A stretch of DNA of 64,000 nt, taken from assembly GCA_000687675.1 (NCBI GenBank), contig JHWS01000004.1, forward strand, positions 248,001 through 312,000. Direction: 5' to 3'. The translations under genes and the position numbers were made by a program. Numbering within the stretch: the first letter of the stretch is position 1; each line of letters begins with the position of its first letter. Shown here one piece after another: positions 52,943-61,422 of this stretch. The notes under the pieces were generated by a model. That model was given only the letters and a program-made list of their open reading frames with translations. It had not been told where the DNA came from and did no database searches. The DNA comes from Lachnospiraceae bacterium NC2008. Its GTDB lineage: Bacteria > Bacillota > Clostridia > Lachnospirales > Lachnospiraceae.

Positions 52943-54253
52943 ATGATTATTAAGAAGTATCAGGGGAAAACAGAAGAAGAAGCTACAAACCTTGCTAAGA
53001 AAGAACTTGGCGAAGGTATTGTTGTGATGAATGTAAAAACTATAAAGCCAAAGGGCTTTCTTTCTTTCCTTCGTTCGTCAGTTGTAGAAGTTACAGTTGC
53101 TAAGGAAGAAGAGGATATAGTATCTAAGAAGGCATCGGAAGAACAGTCTATAAGAGAGGCTATTAGCTCTGTAGATAAGCTTAGAAGTGAGTCAGAGCAT
53201 AAGATTGACCTTACAGCGGGAGATTCAAATAAAGATTCTCAGGAACTTGAAAAGAAGGTTGATACTATACAGTCGCTTCTTGAAACTAAGCTTCTTAAGA
53301 ATGAGGAAGCTAAGAAGGAAACAGAGAAGAAGCCGATGCCACAGGCAACAGAAACTCCTTCTCCAGCAAAGACTGATTCATTTAAAGAAAATCCAGACCC
53401 TGAAACTCTTAGCTTTATGAAGCTTCTTTATAACACAATTGTAGATAATGAAGTTAGCCAGCAGTATGCAAACCAGATGGTTGAAGAGATAGAGCAGAAC
53501 TATTCTAAGAATATGCAGATGGAAGATATTCTTTCTCACATCTACCAGAAGATGATTCTTAAGTTTGGCAAGGCAAACACTATTACAGCTGGAACTAAAA
53601 AAGGCCCTAAGGTAATTTACTTTATTGGACCAACAGGTGTAGGTAAGACTACAACACTTGCCAAGATTGCATCTAAGCTTATTCTTTCTGAGAATAAGAA
53701 GGTTGCCCTCTTTACTGCAGATACTTATAGAATCTCAGCCAAAGACCAGCTTAAAACTTATGCAGATATTCTTGAGACACCATTTGAAGTTATATATGAA
53801 AATGAGAATGGTGAAGCAAATGGCGAATCAGAGGACCTTAATGAATTTGCCAAATTCATGGAAAGCAAATATACAAAGTATCCTGACTATGACTACATCT
53901 TAGTTGATACAGCAGGACACTCTCATACTAATGAGCAGCAAAGAGAGAAGATGAAGAACTTTATTCATTCTCTCGATTCACAGAATGTTGAAACAGAGGT
54001 TTATCTTGTACTTTCAGCAACTACAAAATATAAGGATCTTATCTCTATTGTAGATACTTATTCTCAGTTTGCTGATTACAAGCTTATATTTACAAAACTT
54101 GATGAAACATCAAGCTATGGAAACTTATTTAATGTAAAGATACATACTGGAGCTCCTATGTCATACATAACAAAAGGACAGAATGTTCCAGATGATATTG
54201 ATATTTTCGACCCACAGGATATTGTTCGTAAACTTCTTGGGGGCAATGCATAG
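52943..54253 (+). CDS. flhF: Flagellar placement GTPase FlhF
   Basis: The 436-residue protein has the B domain MIIKKYQGKTEEEATNLAKKELGEGIVVMNVKTIK, a long charged linker (about 55-150), an N domain, and an SRP-type GTPase with G1 GPTGVGKTT (about 229-237), DTYRISAKDQL, DTAGHSH and KLDETSSYG. FlhF recruits early flagellar parts to the assembly site. The stop codon TAG is the first triplet of a downstream tandem repeat. Confidence 0.95.
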   Translation: MIIKKYQGKTEEEATNLAKKELGEGIVVMNVKTIKPKGFLSFLRSSVVEVTVAKEEEDIVSKKASEEQSIREAISSVDKLRSESEHKIDLTAGDSNKDSQELEKKVDTIQSLLETKLLKNEEAKKETEKKPMPQATETPSPAKTDSFKENPDPETLSFMKLLYNTIVDNEVSQQYANQMVEEIEQNYSKNMQMEDILSHIYQKMILKFGKANTITAGTKKGPKVIYFIGPTGVGKTTTLAKIASKLILSENKKVALFTADTYRISAKDQLKTYADILETPFEVIYENENGEANGESEDLNEFAKFMESKYTKYPDYDYILVDTAGHSHTNEQQREKMKNFIHSLDSQNVETEVYLVLSATTKYKDLISIVDTYSQFADYKLIFTKLDETSSYGNLFNVKIHTGAPMSYITKGQNVPDDIDIFDPQDIVRKLLGGNA

Positions 54254-54340
54254 TTGCATACTTGGAGACAATGCTTGAATGCAGCTTTAGTTGCATACTT
54301 GGAGACAAATGCTTGAATGCAGCTTTAGTTGCATTTTTAG
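54251..54340 (+). repeat. Tandem 37/38-base direct repeat between flhF and flhG
   Basis: Two full units (54251-54287, 54288-54325) and a partial third begin with TAGTTGCAT. The first TAG is the stop of flhF. Each unit carries CTTGGAGACAATG or its one-base longer variant, a ribosome site followed by ATG, then CTTGAATGCAGCTT. The units differ by one inserted A, so the second is in a different frame. Confidence 0.85.
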
Positions 54341-54348
54341 AGGACTAA
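54271..54348 (+). CDS. Possible 25-residue repeat-derived leader peptide before flhG
   Basis: GGAG five bases upstream of the ATG at 54271 opens a 25-residue frame that begins MLECSFSC and ends AFLED. It stops with TAA at 54346-54348, one base before the flhG ATG. Such spacing would couple its translation to flhG. It contains three Cys. It arises entirely from the tandem repeat, so it may be incidental. Confidence 0.3.
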   Translation: MLECSFSCILGDKCLNAALVAFLED

Positions 54349-54349
54349 T

Positions 54350-55234
54350 ATGGATCAGGCACAGGAACTTAGAAACTTAGTAAAATCAAATACACAGACT
54401 AAAAGACCCCTTGCCAGAGTTATAACAGTTACCAGTGGAAAGGGCGGCGTTGGTAAGAGTAATACTTCAGTTAATCTTGCCCTGGCATTTAAAAAGTTAG
54501 GGAAGAGGGTAGTTATTCTCGATGCTGACTTTGGTCTTGCAAACGTAGAAATCATGTTTGGCACTATTCCAAAGCATAACTTCTGCGACCTTATATATCA
54601 GGGTAAATCTATTACTGATATTATTACCTGGGGACCAGGTGATGTTGGCTTTATATCAGGCGGTTCTGGTATAGCCGGCTTATCAAACTTATCAAGAGAA
54701 TATCTTACATATATTATTCAGAACCTTGCATATCTTGATGCTATTGCAGATGTAATTATTATCGATACAGGTGCTGGTATCTCAGATGCAGTTCTTGAAT
54801 TCTTAGTAGCAAGTGGTGAGATTATTGTGGTTACTACACCAGAGCCACCATCAATCACTGACTCTTATTCTTTGATTAAGGCTGTTAACCGCCATCCAAG
54901 ATTCTCTAAGGAGAATACTCAGGTTAAGGTTATTGTTAACAGAACCCTTAAGAAAGAGGATGGACCTCTTGTTTACAAGAAGATTAATACAGTAGTTAAG
55001 AGATTCCTTGATCTTTCTATTGAATATCTTGGGGATGTTCCTCAGGATCAGATGCTGTACGACGCTGTTATGCAGCAGACACCAGTAACACTGGCTCACC
55101 CTAATTCAAAGTCCGCTAAGGCATTTGAACAGATAACAGGTAAGCTTATGAATATGGAAAATGTTGGAAATATTAAGAAACGAGGTATGGCCGCTTTCTT
55201 TTCTCATATAGTGGTTAAAAAGAATAATGATTGA
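54350..55234 (+). CDS. flhG: FlhG/YlxH MinD-like ATPase
   Basis: The 294-residue protein has the deviant Walker A TSGKGGVGKSNTSVNLALAF, switch I DADFGLANVEIMFG and switch II VIIIDTGAGISD, with a C-terminal amphipathic segment, as in FlhG. It starts with an N-terminal DQAQELRNL peptide that in other FlhG proteins activates FlhF GTPase. Together they set flagellar number and position. The gene overlaps the PilZ gene by eight bases. A small ribosome site (AGAGGAC) lies in the residual repeat upstream. Confidence 0.95.
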   Translation: MDQAQELRNLVKSNTQTKRPLARVITVTSGKGGVGKSNTSVNLALAFKKLGKRVVILDADFGLANVEIMFGTIPKHNFCDLIYQGKSITDIITWGPGDVGFISGGSGIAGLSNLSREYLTYIIQNLAYLDAIADVIIIDTGAGISDAVLEFLVASGEIIVVTTPEPPSITDSYSLIKAVNRHPRFSKENTQVKVIVNRTLKKEDGPLVYKKINTVVKRFLDLSIEYLGDVPQDQMLYDAVMQQTPVTLAHPNSKSAKAFEQITGKLMNMENVGNIKKRGMAAFFSHIVVKKNND

Positions 55235-55946
55235 TATTTATGAACTTGTAAGTCCTGGAGAAAAAGTTGATATACAGACAGTTAGTTATGATCCGGACAA
55301 CGAAACAGAAATAAAATATTATGTATCTAATGTATACGACGTATACGATGACGGAACAGTTAGTGTTCATATGCCTATCGAGAAGTTCCGTATGATACTT
55401 CTTCAAATTGACAGAGAGTACGACCTTTTCTTCTATACTAAGAAAGGTGTATATACCTGCAGGGCAAGAGTAACTGAAAGACTTAGAGAGGACAATGTCC
55501 ACGCAGCAGTTCTTCAGCCAGTTACAGAACTTGTTAAGAGACAGAGACGTGAGTTCTTCAGATGCGATACTATAATCGGTATGAATACCCGTAAGCTTTC
55601 TGAAATCGAGAGAGACCGCTATATGGAATATAAGGACACAGGTCTTCTTGGAAGTCCGGAAGATAAAAGTGTTGTTGTCGATATAAGCGGCGGCGGTATG
55701 AGATTTATTTCATCAGCTATTTACGACGAAGATGATCTTATTCTTTGCAGATTTGTCTTAAATAGAGAAGATGAGCCTAAGAAAATCGATGTAGTAACAA
55801 AGATTATTTCTTACGCACCAGTTGCAAATAACAAGAATAATACTGAATATAGAGGAAGCTTCCTTTACTTAGAAGATAAATTACAGGATGAAATTGTAAA
55901 ATATATCTTTGAAGAAGAGAGAAAGCAGAGAAGACGTAGTAAGTAA
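55227..55946 (+). CDS. YcgR-like PilZ protein (flagellar brake)
   Basis: The 239-residue protein has an N-terminal YcgR-type domain (about 1-100; ELVSPGEKVDIQ) and a PilZ domain with the c-di-GMP-binding RxxxR (in RQRREFFR, 105-112) and DISGGG (152-157) motifs intact. A 30-residue insertion lies between them. Bacillus YpfA/DgrA and E. coli YcgR slow or stop the motor when c-di-GMP is bound. It overlaps flhG by eight bases, so it is translated with the export/placement genes. A terminator follows. Confidence 0.88.
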   Translation: MIDIYELVSPGEKVDIQTVSYDPDNETEIKYYVSNVYDVYDDGTVSVHMPIEKFRMILLQIDREYDLFFYTKKGVYTCRARVTERLREDNVHAAVLQPVTELVKRQRREFFRCDTIIGMNTRKLSEIERDRYMEYKDTGLLGSPEDKSVVVDISGGGMRFISSAIYDEDDLILCRFVLNREDEPKKIDVVTKIISYAPVANNKNNTEYRGSFLYLEDKLQDEIVKYIFEEERKQRRRSK

Positions 55947-55950
55947 ATTT

Positions 55951-55986
55951 AAAGCAGTAGGCGATTAGGCCTGCTGTTTTTTTTAT
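55951..55986 (+). terminator. Rho-independent terminator of the flhA operon
   Basis: AGCAGTAGGC and GCCTGCTGTT pair with wobbles around GATTAG, followed by eight T. Confidence 0.85.
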
Positions 55987-56026
55987 CTTAAACAAATGCC
56001 AGCCTGGGCTAATGTAACATTTGATT

Positions 56027-56044
56027 CGCGCCCCAAGGGGCGCG
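56027..56044. repeat. GC-rich perfect palindrome
   Basis: CGCGCCCCAAGGGGCGCG is a perfect 8+8 palindrome with AA at the centre, sitting alone in a very AT-rich gap. No T run flanks it on either strand. The rest of the 286-base gap before cheB is AT-rich (TTGATA at 56178, no clear -10). Confidence 0.7.
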
Positions 56045-56232
56045 AGTATTATGTAGTATTTGCACAAAAGCCACCAATATATTTAGATAATTGTCACATA
56101 GCAATTTAAAATGTCTGATAAATAAACATAACAAACGTTAAAAAAACAAAACATTATCTTGCACTTTTTGTATTTTATTGATAAAATTTAACAAAATGAT
56201 AAAAGAATTGCCAAAACCAATTGGAGAAAATG

Positions 56233-57369
56233 ATGAAGAATATATTAATTGTAGATGATTCTGCATTAATGAGAAGTGTTCTAAGAGATATCATTTCTTC
56301 AGACGACAGGTTTAGCTGCAAAGATTACGCCAGAAATGGTGAAGATGCGCTGAGATTATTAGAACGGCATGAATATGATGCGATAGTTTTAGACATCAAT
56401 ATGCCAAAGATGAACGGTCTGGAATTCTTACAGGAATTTTACAAGAAGGACCGTAAAGAAAAGGTAATAGTAGCCAGCACAGATACTGCAGATGGTACTG
56501 ATATAACAATCAGAGCTCTCGAACTTGGAGCATTTGACTTTATTCAGAAACCTAAGAATACTGTTGATTCTAAAGGATGCACATTTAGAAACCGGCTTCT
56601 CGATATGCTAGCTTTGGCAACGGATTGTGAGCCAAGAGCAGAACAAAATCGAAAAGTTAAAATTGATAAAGACTTTGTAAATACTATTTCTGAGATGGTT
56701 AGTTCCATAAAAACCAGCCATCAAGAGATAGCTCCGGTAACCAGTCCAGATGTCGGCGGAAGTGGTGGAAAACGAAGAACAGATAAAGGAAGAGTACTTG
56801 TAGCACTTGCCTGTTCAACAGGTGGACCCAAAGCACTTCAACAGGTTATTCCTTACCTGCCAAAGAATCTGGATGCACCGGTACTAATAGTACAGCACAT
56901 GCCGGTTGGATTTACAAAATCACTTGCCGAAAGACTTGATCAGATATCTGAGATAAGTGTAAAAGAAGCAGAAGAAGGAGATATCCTTAAAAAAGGCGTG
57001 GTGTATATAGCCAAGGGCGGTATGCATATGAAATATAAGGATACTCCAACAGGTGGAAGATTATATTATTCAGATGAACCACCTAGGGAAGGCGTAAAGC
57101 CAGCCGCCAATTATATGTATGAATCCCTTATGGATTGTGAATATTATGACACTATATTATGCGTTGTTCTTACAGGAATGGGCATGGATGGAACGAAAGG
57201 TATTCTTAATCTGTCTGAGAAAAAGAAGATTCATATTATTGCACAGGATGCCGCCACATGTACAGTGTACGGTATGCCAAAGGCAATAGCAGCAACAGGA
57301 AAAGTAAATCAAGTGGTTGCACTTCAGAATGTAGCCAATGAAATAACAATGAACGTGGGGGTAAATTAA
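56233..57369 (+). CDS. cheB: Chemotaxis response regulator methylesterase CheB
   Basis: The receiver domain has D8/D9, phospho-acceptor D54 (VLDINMPKMNG) and Lys in FIQKPKN. The methylesterase domain has catalytic Ser in ACSTGGPKALQ, His in IVQHMPVGFTKSLAERLD and Asp in LTGMGMDGTKG. It demethylates chemoreceptors on phosphorylation by CheA. GGAGA at 56223-56227 sets ATG 56233 (378 residues); a TTG at 56221 and ATG at 56230 are too close to or overlap it. It opens the che operon. Confidence 0.95.
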   Translation: MKNILIVDDSALMRSVLRDIISSDDRFSCKDYARNGEDALRLLERHEYDAIVLDINMPKMNGLEFLQEFYKKDRKEKVIVASTDTADGTDITIRALELGAFDFIQKPKNTVDSKGCTFRNRLLDMLALATDCEPRAEQNRKVKIDKDFVNTISEMVSSIKTSHQEIAPVTSPDVGGSGGKRRTDKGRVLVALACSTGGPKALQQVIPYLPKNLDAPVLIVQHMPVGFTKSLAERLDQISEISVKEAEEGDILKKGVVYIAKGGMHMKYKDTPTGGRLYYSDEPPREGVKPAANYMYESLMDCEYYDTILCVVLTGMGMDGTKGILNLSEKKKIHIIAQDAATCTVYGMPKAIAATGKVNQVVALQNVANEITMNVGVN

Positions 57370-57370
57370 T

Positions 57371-59485
57371 ATGGATGTAGGCCAGTATTTAGACATCTTT
57401 CTAGATGAGACAAAAGAACATTTACAGACTCTTAATACTCAGCTTTTAGCACTTGAGCAGGATTCTGAGAATGAAGACACAATCAACGAAATATTCCGTG
57501 CCGCACATACTGTTAAAGGTATGGCAGGAACCATGGGATATAAGAGAATGCAGAACCTTACACATGATATGGAGAATGTATTCTCGGAAGTACGTAATGG
57601 AAGCATAAAAGTCAATGCTTCTATGATTGACGTGCTTTTCCAGTGTCTTGATGCTCTCGAAGAATATCTTGCTAATATTCAGGAGTCAGCTGATGAAGGA
57701 ACTAATGACAATGAGCCACTTGTAAAGGCACTTAATGATATCCTTAATTCTAAGGGCGGTGAAGCTGCTGCTGCTCCAGAAGCTAAGGCAGAAGCTCCTG
57801 CGGAAGCACCTGCAGAGGCTGCTTCAGAAGAAACTGCAGGCGGCAATGATAAGTGGAAGAGTATAACTCTTACACCTGAAGAAGCTAAGAACCTTGAAGA
57901 GCAGAAAGCACAGGGCAGAAATATCTTTGGTATAACAGTTTCAGTTCAGGAAAACTGCTTACTTAAAGCTGCAAGAGCATTTCTTGTATTCAAGGCTATT
58001 GAAGAGAATGGCGAGGTTATTACATCTACACCTTCTTCACAGGAAATCGAAGATGAGAAGTTTGAACTTGATTTCTCAGTTATCATTTCATCTGATGTAG
58101 CACTTGAAAAGGTTATTGAAGAAATAAAGAACGTATCAGAAATTGCAGATGCAGTTGGTGGTCCTTACGAAGCTGTTGTTGCTTCTGAAGATGATGAAGC
58201 TCCAGCTGAAACTCCTAAGGAAGAAAAGACAGCGGTTGCTACAACTACTACAGAGGTTGCTAAGAAGGCAGAACCTGCTAAGCAGGCACCAGCCAAGGCA
58301 CCTGAGAAGAAGGCAGCTGATAAGAAACCACAGGTTAACAGAACAGTCAGAGTTGATATTGAAAAACTTGATGTTCTTATGAACCTTGTCAGTGAGCTTA
58401 TTATTGCTAAGAACTCACTTGTAAGTTCAGCAACAGCTTCTGCAAGTCAGAACAATTCATTTAATGAACAGATTGAATATCTTGAGAGCGTAACAACAAA
58501 TCTTCACGAATCAGTTATGAAGGTTCGAATGGTTCCTATCGAATCAGTTGTTAACAAGTTCCCAAGAATGATTAGAGATCTTTCTAAGAAGCTTAATAAG
58601 CCGATGGAACTGTATATGTCCGGTGAAGAGACAGAACTTGACCGTACTGTTGTTGATGAAATCGGTGATCCACTTATGCATTTACTTCGTAACTCTGCAG
58701 ACCACGGTCTTGAGTCAGCTGAAGTCAGAGCAGAAAGAGGTAAGCCGGAAGTTGGTTCTATCTTCCTTGATGCTTATCAGGAAGGTAACAACGTTATCAT
58801 CGAAGTTAGAGATGATGGTAATGGTATTGATACAGAAGCTGTTAGAAAAAAAGCTGTTGAAAGAGGCGTTATGTCGGAGGAACAGGCTGCTGCTCTTACA
58901 GAGGATGAAGTAGTTGGTCTTCTTTTCAATGCCGGCTTCTCTACAGCAAAAGTTGTTTCAGATGTTTCAGGACGAGGCGTTGGACTTGATGTTGTTAAGT
59001 CTAAGATCGAAGCTCTTTCAGGTGAGGTTAGTGTTAAGACTAAGCTTGGTGAAGGTTCTACATTCACTGTAAGACTTCCACTTACACTTGCTATTATCCA
59101 GGCTCTCATGGTTGTTGTTGGCGGTGAGAAGTATGCTATATCACTTGGAAATATTGAAACAATCGAAGATATCCTTCCTTCAGATATTAAGACAGTACAG
59201 TCTAAGGAAGTAATCAACCTTCGTGGAACAGTTATTCCTCTTGTAAGACTTGATGAAGTTCTCGATATTGAATCTAAGAGAAATCCTGAAGATTCGATGG
59301 TTGTTGTCATCGTTAAGAAGGGCGACAAACTTGCAGGTCTTGTAGTTGATGAACTTATTGGTCAGCAGGAGATTGTTATTAAATCTCTTGGTAAATATAT
59401 TACTAAATGTAAGATTATCAGTGGTGCTACTATCCTCGGTGATGGTGAAGTTGCTCTTATCATTGATACAAATACACTATTTTAG
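57371..59485 (+). CDS. cheA: Chemotaxis histidine kinase CheA
   Basis: The 704 residues carry P1 with His46 in RAAHTVKGMAGTMG, a CheY-binding-type P2 (about 185-275), a dimerisation P3, a P4 kinase with N box HLLRNSADHGLE, G1 DDGNGID and G2 GRGVGLDVV, and a P5 CheW-like domain. Two Ala/Pro/Lys-rich linkers (near 135-158 and 280-320) flank P2. CheA takes receptor signals to CheY and CheB. It starts two bases after cheB. cheY itself is not found nearby. Confidence 0.96.
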   Translation: MDVGQYLDIFLDETKEHLQTLNTQLLALEQDSENEDTINEIFRAAHTVKGMAGTMGYKRMQNLTHDMENVFSEVRNGSIKVNASMIDVLFQCLDALEEYLANIQESADEGTNDNEPLVKALNDILNSKGGEAAAAPEAKAEAPAEAPAEAASEETAGGNDKWKSITLTPEEAKNLEEQKAQGRNIFGITVSVQENCLLKAARAFLVFKAIEENGEVITSTPSSQEIEDEKFELDFSVIISSDVALEKVIEEIKNVSEIADAVGGPYEAVVASEDDEAPAETPKEEKTAVATTTTEVAKKAEPAKQAPAKAPEKKAADKKPQVNRTVRVDIEKLDVLMNLVSELIIAKNSLVSSATASASQNNSFNEQIEYLESVTTNLHESVMKVRMVPIESVVNKFPRMIRDLSKKLNKPMELYMSGEETELDRTVVDEIGDPLMHLLRNSADHGLESAEVRAERGKPEVGSIFLDAYQEGNNVIIEVRDDGNGIDTEAVRKKAVERGVMSEEQAAALTEDEVVGLLFNAGFSTAKVVSDVSGRGVGLDVVKSKIEALSGEVSVKTKLGEGSTFTVRLPLTLAIIQALMVVVGGEKYAISLGNIETIEDILPSDIKTVQSKEVINLRGTVIPLVRLDEVLDIESKRNPEDSMVVVIVKKGDKLAGLVVDELIGQQEIVIKSLGKYITKCKIISGATILGDGEVALIIDTNTLF

Positions 59486-59506
59486 TAGAAAGGGTACGGT
59501 GGAATA

Positions 59507-59971
59507 ATGGCTAATGAACTTACAATTGCTGGTGAAGTTATTGTTGAACCAGAGATAGTACAGTATATTGTTATAAAGATAGGCGATGAACAGTATGGTA
59601 TAGATATTAAGTATATCGATAACATCGTTCGTATGCAGAATATTACAAGAGTTCCTAAGATTGCTAAGTACCTTAAGGGTGTAATTAACCTTCGAGGCGA
59701 AGTTGTAGCAGTTATGAGTCTTAGACTTAAGATGGGACTTAAGGATGATGAGATTACAAAAGATTCACGTATCATTATCATCAAGATAGGACATGATTCT
59801 ATAGGTATTATGGTTGATTCTGTTAAGGAAGTTGTTAACATCGACGTTAATACAGTAGAAAAAGTTGGCTTTGAAAATAGAGACGACTCAACATTTGTTC
59901 AGGGTATTGGCAAGCAGGAGAACGGGGCACTTATTTCTCTTCTTGATCTCAATGCTGTACTTTCAGAGTAA
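59507..59971 (+). CDS. cheW: Chemotaxis coupling protein CheW
   Basis: The 154-residue single CheW domain has EQYGIDIKYIDNIVRMQNITRVPKIAKYLKGVINLRGEVVAVMSLRLKMGL and GIMVDSVKEVVNI, which is the complete fold. It links receptors to CheA. An N-terminal extension of about 15 residues (ELTIAGEVIVEPEIV) precedes the domain. Ribosome site AAAGGGTACGG, 22 bases after cheA. Confidence 0.95.
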   Translation: MANELTIAGEVIVEPEIVQYIVIKIGDEQYGIDIKYIDNIVRMQNITRVPKIAKYLKGVINLRGEVVAVMSLRLKMGLKDDEITKDSRIIIIKIGHDSIGIMVDSVKEVVNIDVNTVEKVGFENRDDSTFVQGIGKQENGALISLLDLNAVLSE

Positions 59972-60004
59972 AAAATATAGGCTATATGAAAGGCTAGGTA
60001 TTAT

Positions 60005-60622
60005 ATGGACGAGAATATAAATATTGATCAGATGGAAGAGCAGTATTTCGATGTCCTGAAAGAAATCGGTAACATTGGAGCAGGTAATGCTACAACAGCT
60101 CTTTCTCAGATGCTTGGTTCAAAAGTTGATATGAAAGTACCTCAGGTTAAGCTTTTGGAGTTCAAAGATGTTGGAACTACCATGGGCGGCGAGGACCAGA
60201 TAGTTGCTGGTATCTACCTTGTTGTTGAAGGTGATATTACCGGTTCTATCATGTTCATGCAGAAGAAGGAATCTGCAAAGGTTATGGTTTCCAAGTTAAT
60301 GGGCGGTATGCCAAGTGAGGGAGACGATTTTTCTGAGATGGAGCAGTCAGCTCTTAAGGAAATAGGAAATATCATAACCGGAGCTTACCTTAACTCCTTA
60401 TCTACACTTACAGGACTTAAGATATTCCCTTCTGTTCCTGATCTATGTATTGATATGGCAGGTGCATTACTTTCTGTTCCAGCTATTGAATTTGGCACCA
60501 TTGGTGATAAACTTTTACTTATCCAAACAGACTTTACTGATGATGTTGAATTATCTGGATATTTCGTTTTGGTTCCAGATGAGGAATCATATGGTAAAAT
60601 AATGAAGTCACTTGGATTTTAA
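60005..60622 (+). CDS. cheC: CheY-P phosphatase CheC
   Basis: The 205-residue protein has two phosphatase helices, KEIGNIGAGNATTALSQML and KEIGNIITGAYLNSLSTL, with both ExxN pairs intact. CheC removes phosphate from CheY-P and is activated by CheD. Together with FliY it gives the cell two such phosphatases. It is followed by cheD after 22 bases, as in Bacillus. Confidence 0.95.
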   Translation: MDENINIDQMEEQYFDVLKEIGNIGAGNATTALSQMLGSKVDMKVPQVKLLEFKDVGTTMGGEDQIVAGIYLVVEGDITGSIMFMQKKESAKVMVSKLMGGMPSEGDDFSEMEQSALKEIGNIITGAYLNSLSTLTGLKIFPSVPDLCIDMAGALLSVPAIEFGTIGDKLLLIQTDFTDDVELSGYFVLVPDEESYGKIMKSLGF

Positions 60623-60644
60623 TTGACGGTGGGGAATTTAAAAT

Positions 60645-61130
60645 ATGGCTGATTCAATAAAAATAGGTATTGCCGATCTTAATATATGCAAGCCACCACA
60701 GCTAATTTGTACTATAGGACTTGGTTCTTGTGTAGGTATAGCAATAAGAGATACTTCTCTTAAAATAGGTGGACTTGTCCATATTATGCTCCCTGACAGT
60801 TCTCAGATTAAATCGAATGCTAATATTGCTAAGTTTGCAGATACAGGTATTCCAGAGTTAGTTAAAAAACTAGAAGCTGCCGGATGTTCGCGCTCTCGAA
60901 TGGAGGCAAAGATTGCTGGTGGAGCTCAGATGTTTTCATTCCAGAATAAGAATGAACTTCTTGGTATAGGACAGCGTAATGTTGAAGCAACAAAAGCAGC
61001 TCTTAAAGCTCTTAATATTCCAATTAAAGCAGAGGATACAGGAGCTAATTACGGTAGAACTGTTACATTTGATCCTGCTACAGGTGATTATGAAATCAAA
61101 TCTGTCGGCAGAGAAACGAAGGTTATTTAA
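60645..61130 (+). CDS. cheD: Chemoreceptor glutamine deamidase CheD
   Basis: The 161-residue protein has the catalytic Cys in TIGLGSCVGIAIRD, His in GGLVHIMLPDS and Thr in the expected place, then the conserved KIAGGAQMFSF and GANYGRTVTFDPATGDYEIK. It deamidates receptor glutamines and binds CheC. A ribosome site (GGTGGGGAAT) precedes the ATG. Confidence 0.95.
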   Translation: MADSIKIGIADLNICKPPQLICTIGLGSCVGIAIRDTSLKIGGLVHIMLPDSSQIKSNANIAKFADTGIPELVKKLEAAGCSRSRMEAKIAGGAQMFSFQNKNELLGIGQRNVEATKAALKALNIPIKAEDTGANYGRTVTFDPATGDYEIKSVGRETKVI

Positions 61131-61132
61131 TA

Positions 61133-61402
61133 TTGGAAGGCGAGAAAACAAACAACAATAATACTAAATTGAATGATCTTAATACAAAGGTGTTACCACC
61201 GCTACTTATGCTAATAGCAGGTATAATATCCTTTGTCATATGTTTAATATTTTCATATGAACTTAAGTCCATGCTTTTAGTTATGTTTATATCCATGCTG
61301 GTATTTGCCATAATAGGCACAGTTATTAAATCTATTGTAGACAGATTTAATATGAGAATGGATTATGATGACTTGTTTGATGATGACGAAGATATGAAAT
61401 AA
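61133..61402 (+). CDS. Small two-helix membrane protein between cheD and fliA
   Basis: The 89-residue protein has a polar Asn/Thr N-terminus, two hydrophobic helices (about 21-40 and 46-66) and an acidic tail (DYDDLFDDDEDMK). I cannot name a family. It begins at TTG two bases after cheD, with GAAGG about eleven bases upstream, and ends 20 bases before fliA, so it belongs to the operon. Bacillus has a different small gene (ylxL/swrB) just upstream of sigD that stimulates motility; position alone suggests a similar role here. Confidence 0.65.
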   Translation: MEGEKTNNNNTKLNDLNTKVLPPLLMLIAGIISFVICLIFSYELKSMLLVMFISMLVFAIIGTVIKSIVDRFNMRMDYDDLFDDDEDMK

Positions 61403-61422
61403 TTGTTAATGGGGAGGAATAG

